In this document: piece by piece, positions 52,608 through 62,542 of the stretch
How positions within the stretch are numbered: the stretch's first letter is position 1
Layout of the letters: the number at the start of each line of letters is the position of its first letter
Assembly (NCBI RefSeq): GCF_001295265.1
Contig: NZ_LJOD01000003.1
Span: 124,001-188,000 of the forward strand
DNA: 64,000 nt
Origin: Chryseobacterium indologenes
GTDB taxonomy: Bacteria; Bacteroidota; Bacteroidia; Flavobacteriales; Weeksellaceae
Reading direction: 5' to 3'
Made by a program: the position numbers and the translations under genes
The notes under the pieces: generated by a model
The model's database searches: none
What the model saw: only the letters and a program-made list of their open reading frames with translations
Told to the model about the DNA's origin: nothing

Positions 52608-52852
52608 AATCTTAGTTTTATTGTTTTGCTTAGTAAGGGGAGGAATGTATCTTTTCTTCCTTCAATAATGTTTATTTTATGGCTGTTTCAATAACCATTT
52701 TCCTGAACATTATCACGAGACAGTATATCAACTCTCGTTTTAGCTTTAGCCTTCATTTTTCAGCTTAATTTTTCTACAAAATTCCCCAAATGACCCCTCT
52801 TTTACAATACCGCAAAAAGGTGATTTTTTAACCTCGTTTTTTTTATATTTTT

Positions 52853-53662
52853 ATGAAAACATTAACTATGGATAAAAAGCATCTGGCTCATCCCAAAAAG
52901 CAGCATCCCCTCGCACAGGTCTGGAACAGTTATCCTGATTTTTTTCAAAACAGTGACGTAAACATATTGCCGGCTCCTTCTATTGAACGTATTATCGGAG
53001 AAGTATTTGCTCCGGGCCAGTTTTATTATTACGTGATCAACTTTGCAGACAGCACTTTGTGCAGCCATCATGAAAATATCCTGAACATGCATGGTCTCAA
53101 AAAATACCCTGTACATCTTAAAGAAGTCATAGACCTTATCCACCCCGATGATCTTGAGTTTGTAATGGAAGCGGAAAGAATGTGCATAGAAAAAATGATG
53201 GAAATTAATGGATTTGATTACCAGCAGGAATTAAAGTCCAGTTACTGTTTCCGGATGAGAACGGCAAATGGCAATTACGAATTGTTCCATCATCAGGCGC
53301 TGCACACTTATAAAGATGAAAACGGCAAGCTTCTGCAGACGGTTAATATCCACACCAACATTGAGCATATTACTCATCAGAATTCCTATACAGTATTACT
53401 TTCAGGGATTAACGGACGGAAAGATTTTCATCAGATGCAATGGGTAAATAATAAAATATCCGAACCTTCTGTCATATTTACCAAAAGAGAGCTTGAAGTC
53501 ATTACCTGTATTGCAAAAGGATACTCTGCAGCAAAAACGTCCGGTATCCTGTGCATTTCCGAAGAAACTGTACGTACACACCGTAAAAATATTTTAAAAA
53601 AAGCTGATTGTAAAAACAGTTCAGAACTTATTAAAAAATCCTTTGAATGGGGATATCTTTAA
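52853..53662 (+). CDS. PAS-like LuxR-type regulator, copy 1
   Basis: The 269-residue product has an N-terminal sensor-like region with a PAS_3-like core (YYYVINFADSTL, then LIHPDDLEFV near 93-102, and FRMRTANGNYELFHHQA). The C-terminus is a LuxR HTH: FTKRELEVITCIAKGYSAAK, then ISEETVRTHRKNILKKA. It lacks a receiver domain, so it probably senses a small molecule or redox state directly. A close paralog follows at 54049. The divergent exported-protein cluster is a possible target, by position only. Confidence 0.85.
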   Translation: MKTLTMDKKHLAHPKKQHPLAQVWNSYPDFFQNSDVNILPAPSIERIIGEVFAPGQFYYYVINFADSTLCSHHENILNMHGLKKYPVHLKEVIDLIHPDDLEFVMEAERMCIEKMMEINGFDYQQELKSSYCFRMRTANGNYELFHHQALHTYKDENGKLLQTVNIHTNIEHITHQNSYTVLLSGINGRKDFHQMQWVNNKISEPSVIFTKRELEVITCIAKGYSAAKTSGILCISEETVRTHRKNILKKADCKNSSELIKKSFEWGYL

Positions 53663-54048
53663 ATAACATGAGCTGTCATGGTTTATGAAATGTATCGGGA
53701 ATACAGATAAATTTCTGATGTATAACGAATTAAAACAGGCCTCCCCAGCAACGAGAGGCCATTAGTTTATCATTTTCAAACAACTAAAAAAGAAAAGAGT
53801 AAACTGTTTTTATATTCATTAATAGCTTACATAAGAATAGCAGATTGGCGTAGGCCATTCGCGTTTCATCCGATGATGGAATTGATAAGGCTAATAAAAG
53901 AAAAACCGTGAAAAACCGAACTGAGTAAATTTGAGTTTTCCTGATTATTAGCTGATACAAAGTTTGGAATTTTATCAGCACAAAAAAATCCCCCTTTTGT
54001 GGTATTTTGTTCATATTTTAGTTACATTAGCTTAAAAACAAATGCTTC
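53663..54048. other. 386-base region between the two PAS-LuxR genes
   Basis: It holds a 6-base hairpin, GGCCTC (53738-53743) with GAGGCC (53755-53760), which on the minus strand runs into TGTTTTAATT, like a minus-strand terminator. A 76-codon minus frame (53784-54014) ends 24 bases before it, but its hydrophobic product resembles no family. The rest is AT-rich with nothing convincing. Confidence 0.35.
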
Positions 54049-54819
54049 ATGGAAAATTCAGAGAAAAATCACCCTCTGGTTGAGGTCTGGAATACCTATC
54101 CGGGTGTCAGGAGGAATCGAAAGATCCTGAATATACCGCCAATTGAACGAATTATAGGTGAAATGTTTGCCATTGGTGAATTTTATTACTATGTTCTTAA
54201 TTTAACCAACAGTACTCTTTCTCATCATCATAAAAATATTCTGAAACTTCATGGACTGTGCTCTTTTCCGGAAAATTTAAAAGAAGTTATTGACCTTACC
54301 CATCCTGATGATATTGGCTTTGTTTTAAAAGCAGAACAAACCGTTATTGAAAAAATAATAGAAATTGGTTTTGAACATCAGCTTTATCTGAAATCAAGCT
54401 ACTGCTTCCGCATGAAAACAGCAGAAGGAAATTATGAACTGTTCCATCATCAGGCTGTTATTACAATGGAAGATGAATCCGGACAACCGGTACAATCTAT
54501 AAATATTCATACCAATATCCATCACATTACCAAAGAAAACCCCTATACTGTTCTCATTTCCGGTATAGGGGCAAGAACTGATTTCCATCAGATCAAACTG
54601 GATTATTCTTCGCCCTCTGCTTCTGAAGAACATCTTACCCGGAGAGAGACTGAAGTGCTTTCACTGATTGCAAAAGGCTACTCCGGACCGGAGATTGCCA
54701 AAATGCTTGTGCTGTCTGAGCATACGGTACGTACACACCGTAAAAATATTTTAAGAAAAACAGACTCCAGAAACTGTAAGGAGTTGGTGAAAAAAGCTTT
54801 TGAAAGAGGGCTTATCTGA
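54049..54819 (+). CDS. PAS-like LuxR-type regulator, copy 2
   Basis: The 256-residue product is a clear paralog of the gene at 52853: it shares the PxIERIIGExFAxGxFYYYV opening, THPDDIGFV in the PAS-like region, FRMKTAEGNYELFHHQA, and the HTH (LTRRETEVLSLIAKGYSGPE, then LSEHTVRTHRKNILRKT). It lacks the 13-residue N-terminal extension of copy 1. Tandem duplication with divergence in the sensor part is likely. Signals and targets are unknown. Confidence 0.85.
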   Translation: MENSEKNHPLVEVWNTYPGVRRNRKILNIPPIERIIGEMFAIGEFYYYVLNLTNSTLSHHHKNILKLHGLCSFPENLKEVIDLTHPDDIGFVLKAEQTVIEKIIEIGFEHQLYLKSSYCFRMKTAEGNYELFHHQAVITMEDESGQPVQSINIHTNIHHITKENPYTVLISGIGARTDFHQIKLDYSSPSASEEHLTRRETEVLSLIAKGYSGPEIAKMLVLSEHTVRTHRKNILRKTDSRNCKELVKKAFERGLI

Positions 54820-54898
54820 TTTTTTCAGAAATTCAGGATTCTAGGCTGATAAATCTCACCAGGAAATTTCGGTGTAAAACTTGTATTTTTAATCGGTA

Positions 54899-56095
54899 AT
54901 GGAACAAATGATCATACAACCCCGTTTTAAAGATGCTCCTCATTTCAAGCATTTCTGGGAAAGCGGTAACGGAAAACAGCTTGTTGAATTCTCCGGAGCT
55001 GAAGTAAGCTTTAAAGATTTTGATGCATTCTCACCCAGCTTTTATCATATTGATGAAGTGGGGGATAATGTCGTAAAAGAGATCTATTTCACCAAAAAAT
55101 TCCATGAAGCTTCCAGGGAGATTGAACAGTACATCCGGAAAGGGATTTCTGAAACAGACAATATTCCCGAAAGCGTAAAAAAACTGTTCACCCAGACACA
55201 ACATATTCCTGAATGGCTGGATTATGATCTTTTGAAAGCCGGTGCAGAACTTTGCATGAGAAGCAACCTGGATTCCCTGATTTCTCTAAGAGATTACTGT
55301 CTCATCGGAGGGTATGATTATGCATACCTTAATAAACCGCTGATCGTTACAGAGGCCCTGAAAAAGGGAGCCATAAAGCGTCTCTCCGAAACACTGGACT
55401 TTTGGGTTAATGTTACACGCTATAATGCTCTGGAAATTCATGCAAAAGGCTATGAGTTTGCTATAAAAACCCGTCTCATTCATTCGTATGCCAGGCTTTC
55501 CATAAAAAAGCATTATAAAGATTGGGATACGGAAAACTGGGGTGAACCTATTAATTCATGGGATATGATGGCAACTTATATTGGTTTCAGTCTTGTTTTT
55601 TTACACAGCCTTCAAAAACTGGGAAATACATTTTCCGCACAGGAAGAGAAGGGCATTTTTCACCTCTGGAAATATACAGGATACCTTCTGGGGATTCCGG
55701 AACACCTTCTCCCGGATGATAAAAAACAGGCAACGGAATATTTTTACCTCTGGACTTCTGTACAGCCTCCTTCAGATAAAGATTCTGTTCTTTTGGCTCA
55801 TTCTTTATTAAATGAATCGCTGGAAAACCCTATATTAAAATATAAATTTGAGCGAAAAAATCTGAGATATCTCCATATCTGCTGTACATGGTTCCTGCTG
55901 GATGATGAAGTCTGTAAAAGACTGGAAATCCCCAAAGTCTGGGGAAAGAAATTATTTCCCTGGTCCAAGATATTAGTCAATAAAATATATGACAGGTTAG
56001 TAAGCCGGGAAACCCGGATAAAGAAAGGAAATAAAGACCAGATGAAAGTTCTGGAAGATTATCTGGCCATTACAAAGAACTCGAATTTTCATTGA
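54899..56095 (+). CDS. Oxygenase MpaB-family (DUF2236) protein
   Basis: The 398-residue product matches the MpaB/Lcp-like DUF2236 family. A conserved Arg-x-x-His lies in KTRLIHSYAR, and helix-rich stretches include WDMMATYIGFSLVFLHSLQK, then FHLWKYTGYLLGIPEHLLP. Family members include latex-clearing dioxygenase and bind heme b, but most are uncharacterised. There is no signal peptide, so it is cytoplasmic. It stands alone before recA. Substrate and activity are unknown. Confidence 0.82.
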   Translation: MEQMIIQPRFKDAPHFKHFWESGNGKQLVEFSGAEVSFKDFDAFSPSFYHIDEVGDNVVKEIYFTKKFHEASREIEQYIRKGISETDNIPESVKKLFTQTQHIPEWLDYDLLKAGAELCMRSNLDSLISLRDYCLIGGYDYAYLNKPLIVTEALKKGAIKRLSETLDFWVNVTRYNALEIHAKGYEFAIKTRLIHSYARLSIKKHYKDWDTENWGEPINSWDMMATYIGFSLVFLHSLQKLGNTFSAQEEKGIFHLWKYTGYLLGIPEHLLPDDKKQATEYFYLWTSVQPPSDKDSVLLAHSLLNESLENPILKYKFERKNLRYLHICCTWFLLDDEVCKRLEIPKVWGKKLFPWSKILVNKIYDRLVSRETRIKKGNKDQMKVLEDYLAITKNSNFH

Positions 56096-56257
56096 AACCT
56101 GTTGTAAATCAGATGGATATTTTTGTTTTTGAATTTCGGTAAGATATTCTCCGGTCGTTTAGTAGTATATGATGTTCACCTATAAATTTTATTATTTTTT
56201 AACTCTAAAAACCATTTTTCAACCTAAATAATATTAGCATTTGATATTTAAATTATG

Positions 56258-56265
56258 TATTTTTG
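56258..56265 (+). promoter_or_regulatory. Possible -7 element before recA
   Basis: TATTTTTG fits TAnnTTTG and lies 20 bases before the recA ATG. A TTTG at 56240 is too close to be a normal -33. No LexA-type palindrome is obvious. Confidence 0.4.
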
Positions 56266-56284
56266 AGAAATTATTTTAAAGACG

Positions 56285-57289
56285 ATGAGTAACATTGATG
56301 ATAAGAAAAAAGCACTTGCGTTAGTGCTTGACAAGCTAGATAAAACATACGGAAAAGGAACAGTAATGACTCTTGGAGATGATTCCGTAGACAACACCAT
56401 AGAAGTAATTCCTTCGGGATCTTTAGGACTGGACATCGCTCTAGGTGTTGGCGGTTATCCGAGAGGAAGAATTATTGAAATTTACGGTCCCGAATCTTCA
56501 GGTAAAACCACTTTAACCCTTCACGCTATTGCTGAAGCTCAGAAAGCCGGAGGTATTGCCGCATTCATTGATGCTGAGCACGCCTTTGACAGAACATACG
56601 CTGCTAAACTGGGTATTGATCTTGAAAACCTGATCATTTCCCAGCCGGACAACGGAGAACAGGCTTTAGAAATTGCAGATAACCTGATCCGTTCAGGAGC
56701 AATTGACATCGTTGTAATTGACTCTGTAGCAGCCCTTACTCCAAAAGCGGAAATTGAAGGCGAAATGGGAGATTCCAAAATGGGTCTTCATGCAAGATTA
56801 ATGTCTCAGGCATTGAGAAAACTAACGGCTACCATTTCAAGAACAAAATGTACGGTGATCTTCATCAACCAGCTGAGAGAAAAAATCGGTGTTATGTTCG
56901 GGAATCCTGAAACAACAACCGGAGGTAATGCCCTTAAATTCTATGCTTCTGTAAGAATTGATATCAGAAAAGCAAGCGCACCTATCAAACAGGGAGATGA
57001 AGCTATCGGAAGCCGTGTGAAAGTGAAGATTGTAAAAAATAAAGTTGCCCCTCCTTTCAAACAGGCAGAATTTGATATCATGTACGGAGAAGGAGTTTCC
57101 AAAGCAGGAGAAATTCTTGATACTGCAGTAGATTTGGGAATTGTGAAGAAAAGCGGTTCATGGTTCAGCTATGAAGAAACTAAATTAGGACAGGGACGTG
57201 ATGCGGTGAAGGATGTTTTAAGAGATAATCCTGAACTTGCTGAAGAACTGGAAAATAAAGTTAAAGAAGAAATTACTGCTAAAAAGTAG
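56285..57289 (+). CDS. recA: Recombinase RecA
   Basis: The 334-residue protein has the RecA core: a Walker A loop in GPESSGKTT (about residues 64-72), [11 protein letters not shown], and the DNA-binding loop L2 region around [20 protein letters not shown], with a Walker B-like [12 protein letters not shown]. It promotes strand exchange and induces the SOS response where LexA is present. The C-terminal tail is short and acidic-lysine mixed, as in Bacteroidetes RecA. The gene is single and ends at an exceptionally strong stem-loop. Confidence 0.97.
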   Translation: MSNIDDKKKALALVLDKLDKTYGKGTVMTLGDDSVDNTIEVIPSGSLGLDIALGVGGYPRGRIIEIYGPESSGKTTLTLHAIAEAQKAGGIAAFIDAEHAFDRTYAAKLGIDLENLIISQPDNGEQALEIADNLIRSGAIDIVVIDSVAALTPKAEIEGEMGDSKMGLHARLMSQALRKLTATISRTKCTVIFINQLREKIGVMFGNPETTTGGNALKFYASVRIDIRKASAPIKQGDEAIGSRVKVKIVKNKVAPPFKQAEFDIMYGEGVSKAGEILDTAVDLGIVKKSGSWFSYEETKLGQGRDAVKDVLRDNPELAEELENKVKEEITAKK

Positions 57290-57302
57290 TTGTTTTATAA
57301 AC

Positions 57303-57349
57303 TACAAAAGAATCGGCGGAGCCCCTGGGGCTCCGCCGATTCTTTTGTA
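57303..57349. terminator. Near-perfect 23-base palindrome ending recA, bidirectional
   Basis: Two perfect 23-base arms (57303-57325 and 57327-57349) share a single central base. The GC-rich core is flanked by A and T runs. It lies 13 bases past the recA stop and directly before the convergent S9 peptidase stop at 57350, so it likely serves both genes. Confidence 0.9.
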
Positions 57350-60244
57350 TTAAGGCTTATCATCCGTTAATTCAAATCCCCAGTCTTTTCCTTTCTGGGT
57401 AGCCGGAATACCTTTTGTCATCCACACCGGTGCTTTAGTGCCTTTAAGATAATAATCAAAAAACTGCTGTTCGCGGATCTGGATATCTTTTCTGTTCTGG
57501 CGTTTCATCAGATTGTGATCATCACCGTTATAATTCAGAAGCCAGACTGGTTTTCCGAGGCGGCGTAATGCGGTAAACATTTCAATTCCCTGATACCATG
57601 GAACGGCCCCATCTTTATCGTTACTCATAATAACTACCGGAGTTTTTACCTTATCAATGGCAAAAAGCGGTGAATTTTTAATATAAAGTTCCGGGGCTTC
57701 CCATAGGCTTTTCCCTAGTCTGCTTTGCGATTTTTCATACTGAAATTGTCTGTTCATTCCTGAAGTCCACCGGATTCCTCCATATGCAGAAGTCATGTTT
57801 ACAACAGGAGCTCCACTCCAGGCAGCGGCATACATATTCGTATGGGCAATAAGATAGGCTACCTGATAACCACCCCAGCTTTGTCCCTGAATTCCGATTT
57901 TGGTACTATCCACCCACGAATTCTGCTTCAGCATTTCAACTCCGGAATTAATGTATTCCATCGCAGATTCTCCGGGAAAACCTTTTGTGTACGAAATATC
58001 AGGGGTAAAAACCAGGTATCCGTTGCTTACGAAATAAGAGATATTTAATCGGGAAGGTGTTGGTGCCGGCGCTACATAGCGGTTCAGGTTATCCGAAAGT
58101 TTTTCATAGAAATAGACAATCATAGGATATTTTTTATCCGGATTGAAATCTTCAGGTTTATATAAAATTCCTGTGGATGTATTTCCTTTTGGGGTTGTCC
58201 AGCGTACCAATTCGTCCGTTCCCCAATTATAGAGACTTTGCTGCGGATTGGTAGTACTCAGTTTTTGTTGTTTTAAGAAATCCGAGGTGGCGAAAATATC
58301 CGGAGAATGGGTATATGATTCTTTGGTTACTATATATTCTTCTGCATTCTTCGCTTTTTGAACACTTCGATATCCCCATACATCTTCCATTTGAATCTTT
58401 ACAGGATCAGCATTTGACCCGACAGATGTTTTAAAAATCCCGTTCGCTTTAGAGGTATTATCAAATGCTGATAAATAAACAGAAGATTTCCGGTTTATAC
58501 TTTTAATATCTTTATCTAAAGAGTAAGTATCAAAAGTTATTTTATTTTTCCGTCCAAACCCGTTGGTGATATTTCTTGGCTTTTTTGAACCATTTAAGAA
58601 AAACTCCCAAAGATCATAACGGTCTCTGATAATCACAGATTCGTCATTATCCATCCAGGAGGCTATTCCGTAAGGAGTGGGGAAATCCGGCATGTCAAAC
58701 TCCTCATCCACGAAAGAAACCGGCAATTGGGTGGTGAGTGGCAGGGTTTGTTTGGTTTTCACATTATAACTGGACCAGCTCCCTTTTTCACTGTCAAAAA
58801 TCACAATAAACTTTCCAAGTGGAGATACAGCAACTGCCCCATCCAGATTCCGGACAATTTCCGTTCTTTTTCCTGTTTTATTATCGATCACGAAATAGGT
58901 CTTCCTTGTTGAACCTTCCCACTGTGAGGCAATACGGTTATTCAGGCTGGTAACTCCCAATGTAAATTCGGCATTTCCTTCGTTTACCAATTGTAAAGTG
59001 TCCAGGTCCACACCATCGATATTTCTAAAGAAAGCCGGTTTGTCTGTCTGCATTACTGCGGCATAAGATTTTTTCAAGTCGTCTTTCAGTTTCTTTAACT
59101 GTACTGTTTGCAGATAATCATCTCTGTAATTCCAGATATCTACAACAGCATGGTCGTCCGCAATCATGGCAGTATCTTTTGCAATAGGTTTGGGAGCAAC
59201 ACCAAAATACAGCTGTTTCCCGTTTTTACTGAATACAGGCAGGCGATTTTCAGAAATGACCCAGTTCTTTTTCATATGTACATTGTCATTCGTTACCATT
59301 TCCTTTTTATTTCCTTTAAAATTGAAGTAATACAGCTGATAGAGTTTTACTAAATCATTCTGTGCAGAAGATGTTCCTACAAACGCCATCTGATTTCCTT
59401 CTTCATCAAAAGACAATTGAGAAAAATCGCCCTCCATCTCTGAAACTGTAGTTACAGTTCCTTTTTGAAGATCAACTACCTGTACGGTTTGAAATTCATA
59501 TTTTTTTGGCTTTGATTTATCATTATCTTTCTTATCATCGGATTTTTCATCTGCTGAATCCTTTTTCTCTTTTTTATCCGTGCTGGTTTTCTCTTCCGGT
59601 TTTTTAGTCACAAAAACGAGCTGCTTACCATTTTTACTGAATTCATAGCGGATGACGTTATCATAGGTTGTACTTTTCCCGTCCAAAAGATTTCGTACGA
59701 CCAGTTGCAGTGGTTTTACATTTTTATCCTCCTCTTTATTGTCGTCCTCCTCTTCTTTATCGGAAGCGTCATTAGATTTATCATTTATATCTTCCAGAAG
59801 ATATGCAACATAAGAACCTGCTTTTTCAGGAGTTTTAAATGTTTTTACATTAGGGATTTTTTCTGTTTTAGCACTTAAAAGATCAACTATTGCAAGGCTG
59901 TCTTTTGTTAATTTATTTTTTTTAAGCTTTTTATCTTTTACTGCTTTTATGTCTTTATATAACGGACGGATCTGAAAAACAGCAAATCTGGAATCATTGG
60001 TAAAATCTACTTTGGATGCCCTTGCAAACTGCTTTGAAGATTTATTTTTAACCGAATATAAAAAAAGATTGGAATTTCCTTCCTGAACATCCACAGAATA
60101 GGCGATCCATTTTCCGTCATTTGAGATTTTTCTTGCACCTATATTCTGCCAGCTGTCATAAACAGAATGGTCTAAAGGTCTTTTCTGTCCATATACCCAG
60201 CAGGTCATCATGAACAGAATAAAAACTGTACATTTCAACTTCAT
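57350..60244 (-). CDS. Exported S9-family (prolyl oligopeptidase-like) serine peptidase
   Basis: The 964-residue protein has a signal peptide (MKLKCTVFILFMMTCWVYGQ), a beta-propeller-like first two-thirds and a C-terminal alpha/beta hydrolase. The serine elbow is GQSWGGY, followed by SNDKDGAVPWYQG (Asp) and NGDDHNLM (His). S9 enzymes cut short peptides after proline or other residues. Two very charged, low-complexity stretches lie at residues 155-176 and 216-248. A TAGATTTG element (60287-60294, minus) precedes it. It is in the periplasm; substrate unknown. Confidence 0.92.
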   Translation of the reverse strand: MKLKCTVFILFMMTCWVYGQKRPLDHSVYDSWQNIGARKISNDGKWIAYSVDVQEGNSNLFLYSVKNKSSKQFARASKVDFTNDSRFAVFQIRPLYKDIKAVKDKKLKKNKLTKDSLAIVDLLSAKTEKIPNVKTFKTPEKAGSYVAYLLEDINDKSNDASDKEEEDDNKEEDKNVKPLQLVVRNLLDGKSTTYDNVIRYEFSKNGKQLVFVTKKPEEKTSTDKKEKKDSADEKSDDKKDNDKSKPKKYEFQTVQVVDLQKGTVTTVSEMEGDFSQLSFDEEGNQMAFVGTSSAQNDLVKLYQLYYFNFKGNKKEMVTNDNVHMKKNWVISENRLPVFSKNGKQLYFGVAPKPIAKDTAMIADDHAVVDIWNYRDDYLQTVQLKKLKDDLKKSYAAVMQTDKPAFFRNIDGVDLDTLQLVNEGNAEFTLGVTSLNNRIASQWEGSTRKTYFVIDNKTGKRTEIVRNLDGAVAVSPLGKFIVIFDSEKGSWSSYNVKTKQTLPLTTQLPVSFVDEEFDMPDFPTPYGIASWMDNDESVIIRDRYDLWEFFLNGSKKPRNITNGFGRKNKITFDTYSLDKDIKSINRKSSVYLSAFDNTSKANGIFKTSVGSNADPVKIQMEDVWGYRSVQKAKNAEEYIVTKESYTHSPDIFATSDFLKQQKLSTTNPQQSLYNWGTDELVRWTTPKGNTSTGILYKPEDFNPDKKYPMIVYFYEKLSDNLNRYVAPAPTPSRLNISYFVSNGYLVFTPDISYTKGFPGESAMEYINSGVEMLKQNSWVDSTKIGIQGQSWGGYQVAYLIAHTNMYAAAWSGAPVVNMTSAYGGIRWTSGMNRQFQYEKSQSRLGKSLWEAPELYIKNSPLFAIDKVKTPVVIMSNDKDGAVPWYQGIEMFTALRRLGKPVWLLNYNGDDHNLMKRQNRKDIQIREQQFFDYYLKGTKAPVWMTKGIPATQKGKDWGFELTDDKP

Positions 60245-60286
60245 TTTTTTAAAAATTTAAGAAGTAAAAGTAAGTTATTTCTTTGA

Positions 60287-60294
60287 CAAATCTA
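60287..60294 (-). promoter_or_regulatory. Possible -7 element of the S9 peptidase gene
   Basis: The minus strand reads TAGATTTG, fitting TAnnTTTG, 43 bases before the start codon. No clear -33. Confidence 0.4.
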
Positions 60295-60395
60295 CAGGCA
60301 TTACTGGGGCTGCATAAGTCGGGAATGTCATTCTGTCACATTCTTCTTCATGGTATTTTTTTTGAGAAAGATGTAGAAAATAAAAATCAAAAAAT

Positions 60396-62291
60396 ATGAT
60401 GACTAAAGGAAATATTAATGTATCTGTGGAAAATATTTTCCCGCTTATCAAAAAATTTCTTTACAGTGACCACGAAATATTCTTAAGAGAACTGATCTCT
60501 AATGCAACGGATGCCACACTGAAATTAAAGCACCTGACAGGTATTGGCGAAGCCAAAGTGGAATACGGAAATCCGAAAATTGAAGTAAAGATTGATAAAG
60601 ACCAGAAAACATTACGAATCATTGATCAGGGAATCGGAATGACCGGCGAAGAGGTTGAAAAATATATCAATCAGGTAGCCTTTTCCGGAGCAGAAGAGTT
60701 TTTGGAAAAATATAAAGATACTGCGAAAGATTCAGGTATCATTGGACATTTCGGACTAGGCTTCTACTCTGCATTTATGGTGGCTGAAAAAGTGGAAATT
60801 CTCACTAAATCTTACAAAGATGAGCCTGCTGTAAGATGGATTTGCGATGGAAGCCCTGAATTCACTCTTGAAGAAACGGCTGATAAGGCAGACAGAGGAA
60901 CGGAGATCATTCTTCATATTGCAGAAGATTCTGTAGAGTTTCTGGAAGAAGGAAAAATTCGTGAACTGTTATTAAAGTATAATAAATTCATGCCTGTTCC
61001 TATTAAATTCGGAACAAAAACACATACATTGCCATTACCGGAGGACGCTCCCGAAGATGCGGTGGCAGAAACAGAAGAAGTAGACAATATCATCAACAAT
61101 CCTACCCCGGCATGGACCATTGCTCCAAGTGAGTTAACTAATGAGGATTATATGAAGTTCTACCATGAGCTGTATCCAATGCAGTTTGAAGAACCTTTGT
61201 TCCATATTCACCTGAATGTAGACTATCCGTTCAACCTTACTGGGGTTCTGTTTTTTCCGAAGCTCAGCAACAATTTAAATATTGAAAAAGATAAAATTCA
61301 GCTTTACCAGAACCAGGTATTTGTAACAGATGAGGTGAAAGGTATCGTTCCGGATTTCTTAATGCTTCTGAGAGGAGTAATTGATTCTCCGGATATTCCG
61401 CTGAACGTTTCCCGTTCTTACCTTCAGGCAGACGGTGCCGTAAAGAAAATTTCTTCTTACATCACCAAAAAGGTGGCGGATAAAATGTCTTCTCTGATTA
61501 ATGAAAACCGTGAAGATTATGAGAAAAAATGGAATGACATCAAAATCGTTATAGAGTACGGTATCATTACAGAGGAAAAATTCTCCGAAAAAGCAGATAA
61601 ATTTACATTATACCCTACTACAGACGGAAAATACTTCCTGTGGGACGAGCTGGTTGAAAAGATCAGACCTTCACAGACTGACAAAGATGACAAGCTGGTT
61701 ATCCTTTATGCAACCAATGCAGACGAGCAGCACAGCTACATCCAGTCTGCCAAAGATAAAGGCTATGAAGTTCTTCTTCTGGATTCTCCAATTGTTCCTC
61801 ACGTGATTCAGAAACTGGAAACCTCAAAAGAGAAAATTTCTTTTGCCAGAGTGGATGCAGACCACATCAATAACCTGATCAAAAAAGACGAGCCTGTTAT
61901 TTCAAAATTAAACGAAACTGAAAAGGAAACTTTAAAAACCAGTATTGAAGAAGCTGTAAAAGATGCCAAATTCACGGTTCAGCTAGAAGACCTTGACAGC
62001 ACTGATGCTCCGTTTACCATTACCCAGCCGGAATTCATGAGAAGAATGAAAGACATGCAGGCAACCGGGGGAGGCGGTATGTTCGGAATGGGAGGATTCC
62101 CGGAAATGTACAATCTGGTGGTGAATTCCAACAGTGAACTTTCCGGCCAGATCTTAAAGACGGAAAATGCTGAAGAAAAGGAAAACCTGATTAAGTATGC
62201 TCTGGATCTTGCCAAACTATCACAAAACCTACTGAAAGGAAAAGACCTGACAGATTTTATACAGAGAAGCTATAAGCAGCTTGAAAAATAA
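60396..62291 (+). CDS. htpG: Molecular chaperone HtpG (Hsp90)
   Basis: The 631-residue protein has the GHKL ATPase domain at the N-terminus (ELISNATDATLKLK, DQGIGMT, GLGFYSAFMVA), the middle client-binding domain (FPKLSNNLNIEKDKIQLYQN) and a C-terminal dimerisation domain with NSNSELSGQIL. Length and motifs fit bacterial Hsp90. The start is the first of two adjacent ATG codons (60396, 60399). A terminator follows 6 bases after the stop. Confidence 0.96.
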   Translation: MMTKGNINVSVENIFPLIKKFLYSDHEIFLRELISNATDATLKLKHLTGIGEAKVEYGNPKIEVKIDKDQKTLRIIDQGIGMTGEEVEKYINQVAFSGAEEFLEKYKDTAKDSGIIGHFGLGFYSAFMVAEKVEILTKSYKDEPAVRWICDGSPEFTLEETADKADRGTEIILHIAEDSVEFLEEGKIRELLLKYNKFMPVPIKFGTKTHTLPLPEDAPEDAVAETEEVDNIINNPTPAWTIAPSELTNEDYMKFYHELYPMQFEEPLFHIHLNVDYPFNLTGVLFFPKLSNNLNIEKDKIQLYQNQVFVTDEVKGIVPDFLMLLRGVIDSPDIPLNVSRSYLQADGAVKKISSYITKKVADKMSSLINENREDYEKKWNDIKIVIEYGIITEEKFSEKADKFTLYPTTDGKYFLWDELVEKIRPSQTDKDDKLVILYATNADEQHSYIQSAKDKGYEVLLLDSPIVPHVIQKLETSKEKISFARVDADHINNLIKKDEPVISKLNETEKETLKTSIEEAVKDAKFTVQLEDLDSTDAPFTITQPEFMRRMKDMQATGGGGMFGMGGFPEMYNLVVNSNSELSGQILKTENAEEKENLIKYALDLAKLSQNLLKGKDLTDFIQRSYKQLEK

Positions 62292-62296
62292 TACAC

Positions 62297-62328
62297 AAAA
62301 GACTGTTTCGTTTGAGACAGTCTTTTTT
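62297..62328 (+). terminator. htpG terminator
   Basis: Thirteen-base arms (62297-62309 and 62314-62326) with one wobble, a 4-base loop and a T run. Confidence 0.88.
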
Positions 62329-62542
62329 ATTACGGGAATGGGAACTGGAAAAGTAAAGATTTTCTTCCGATGCAAGCTTTTATGCAATATCCATGTGAAT
62401 GTACTTAAGTGAACTAAAGCGTTTAATGATGAAGCTTCTCTAACTTTTGTGATTTTACCTTGTCTTAATAATAAATTTTGATCAGCAATTTTTTTCCGCT
62501 TTCTATTGTATACATTATGCTTTTTTGCCATTTTTGTATAAA

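Noticed and set aside
53784..54014. A 76-codon minus-strand frame between the PAS-LuxR genes
   Set aside because: The product is hydrophobic and unlike any family I know. The hairpin just past it is weak support, so I describe the region but do not call a gene.
62229..62531. A 100-codon minus-strand frame upstream of the XRE gene
   Set aside because: It runs through the htpG terminator and into the end of htpG, so most of it is antisense to real features.
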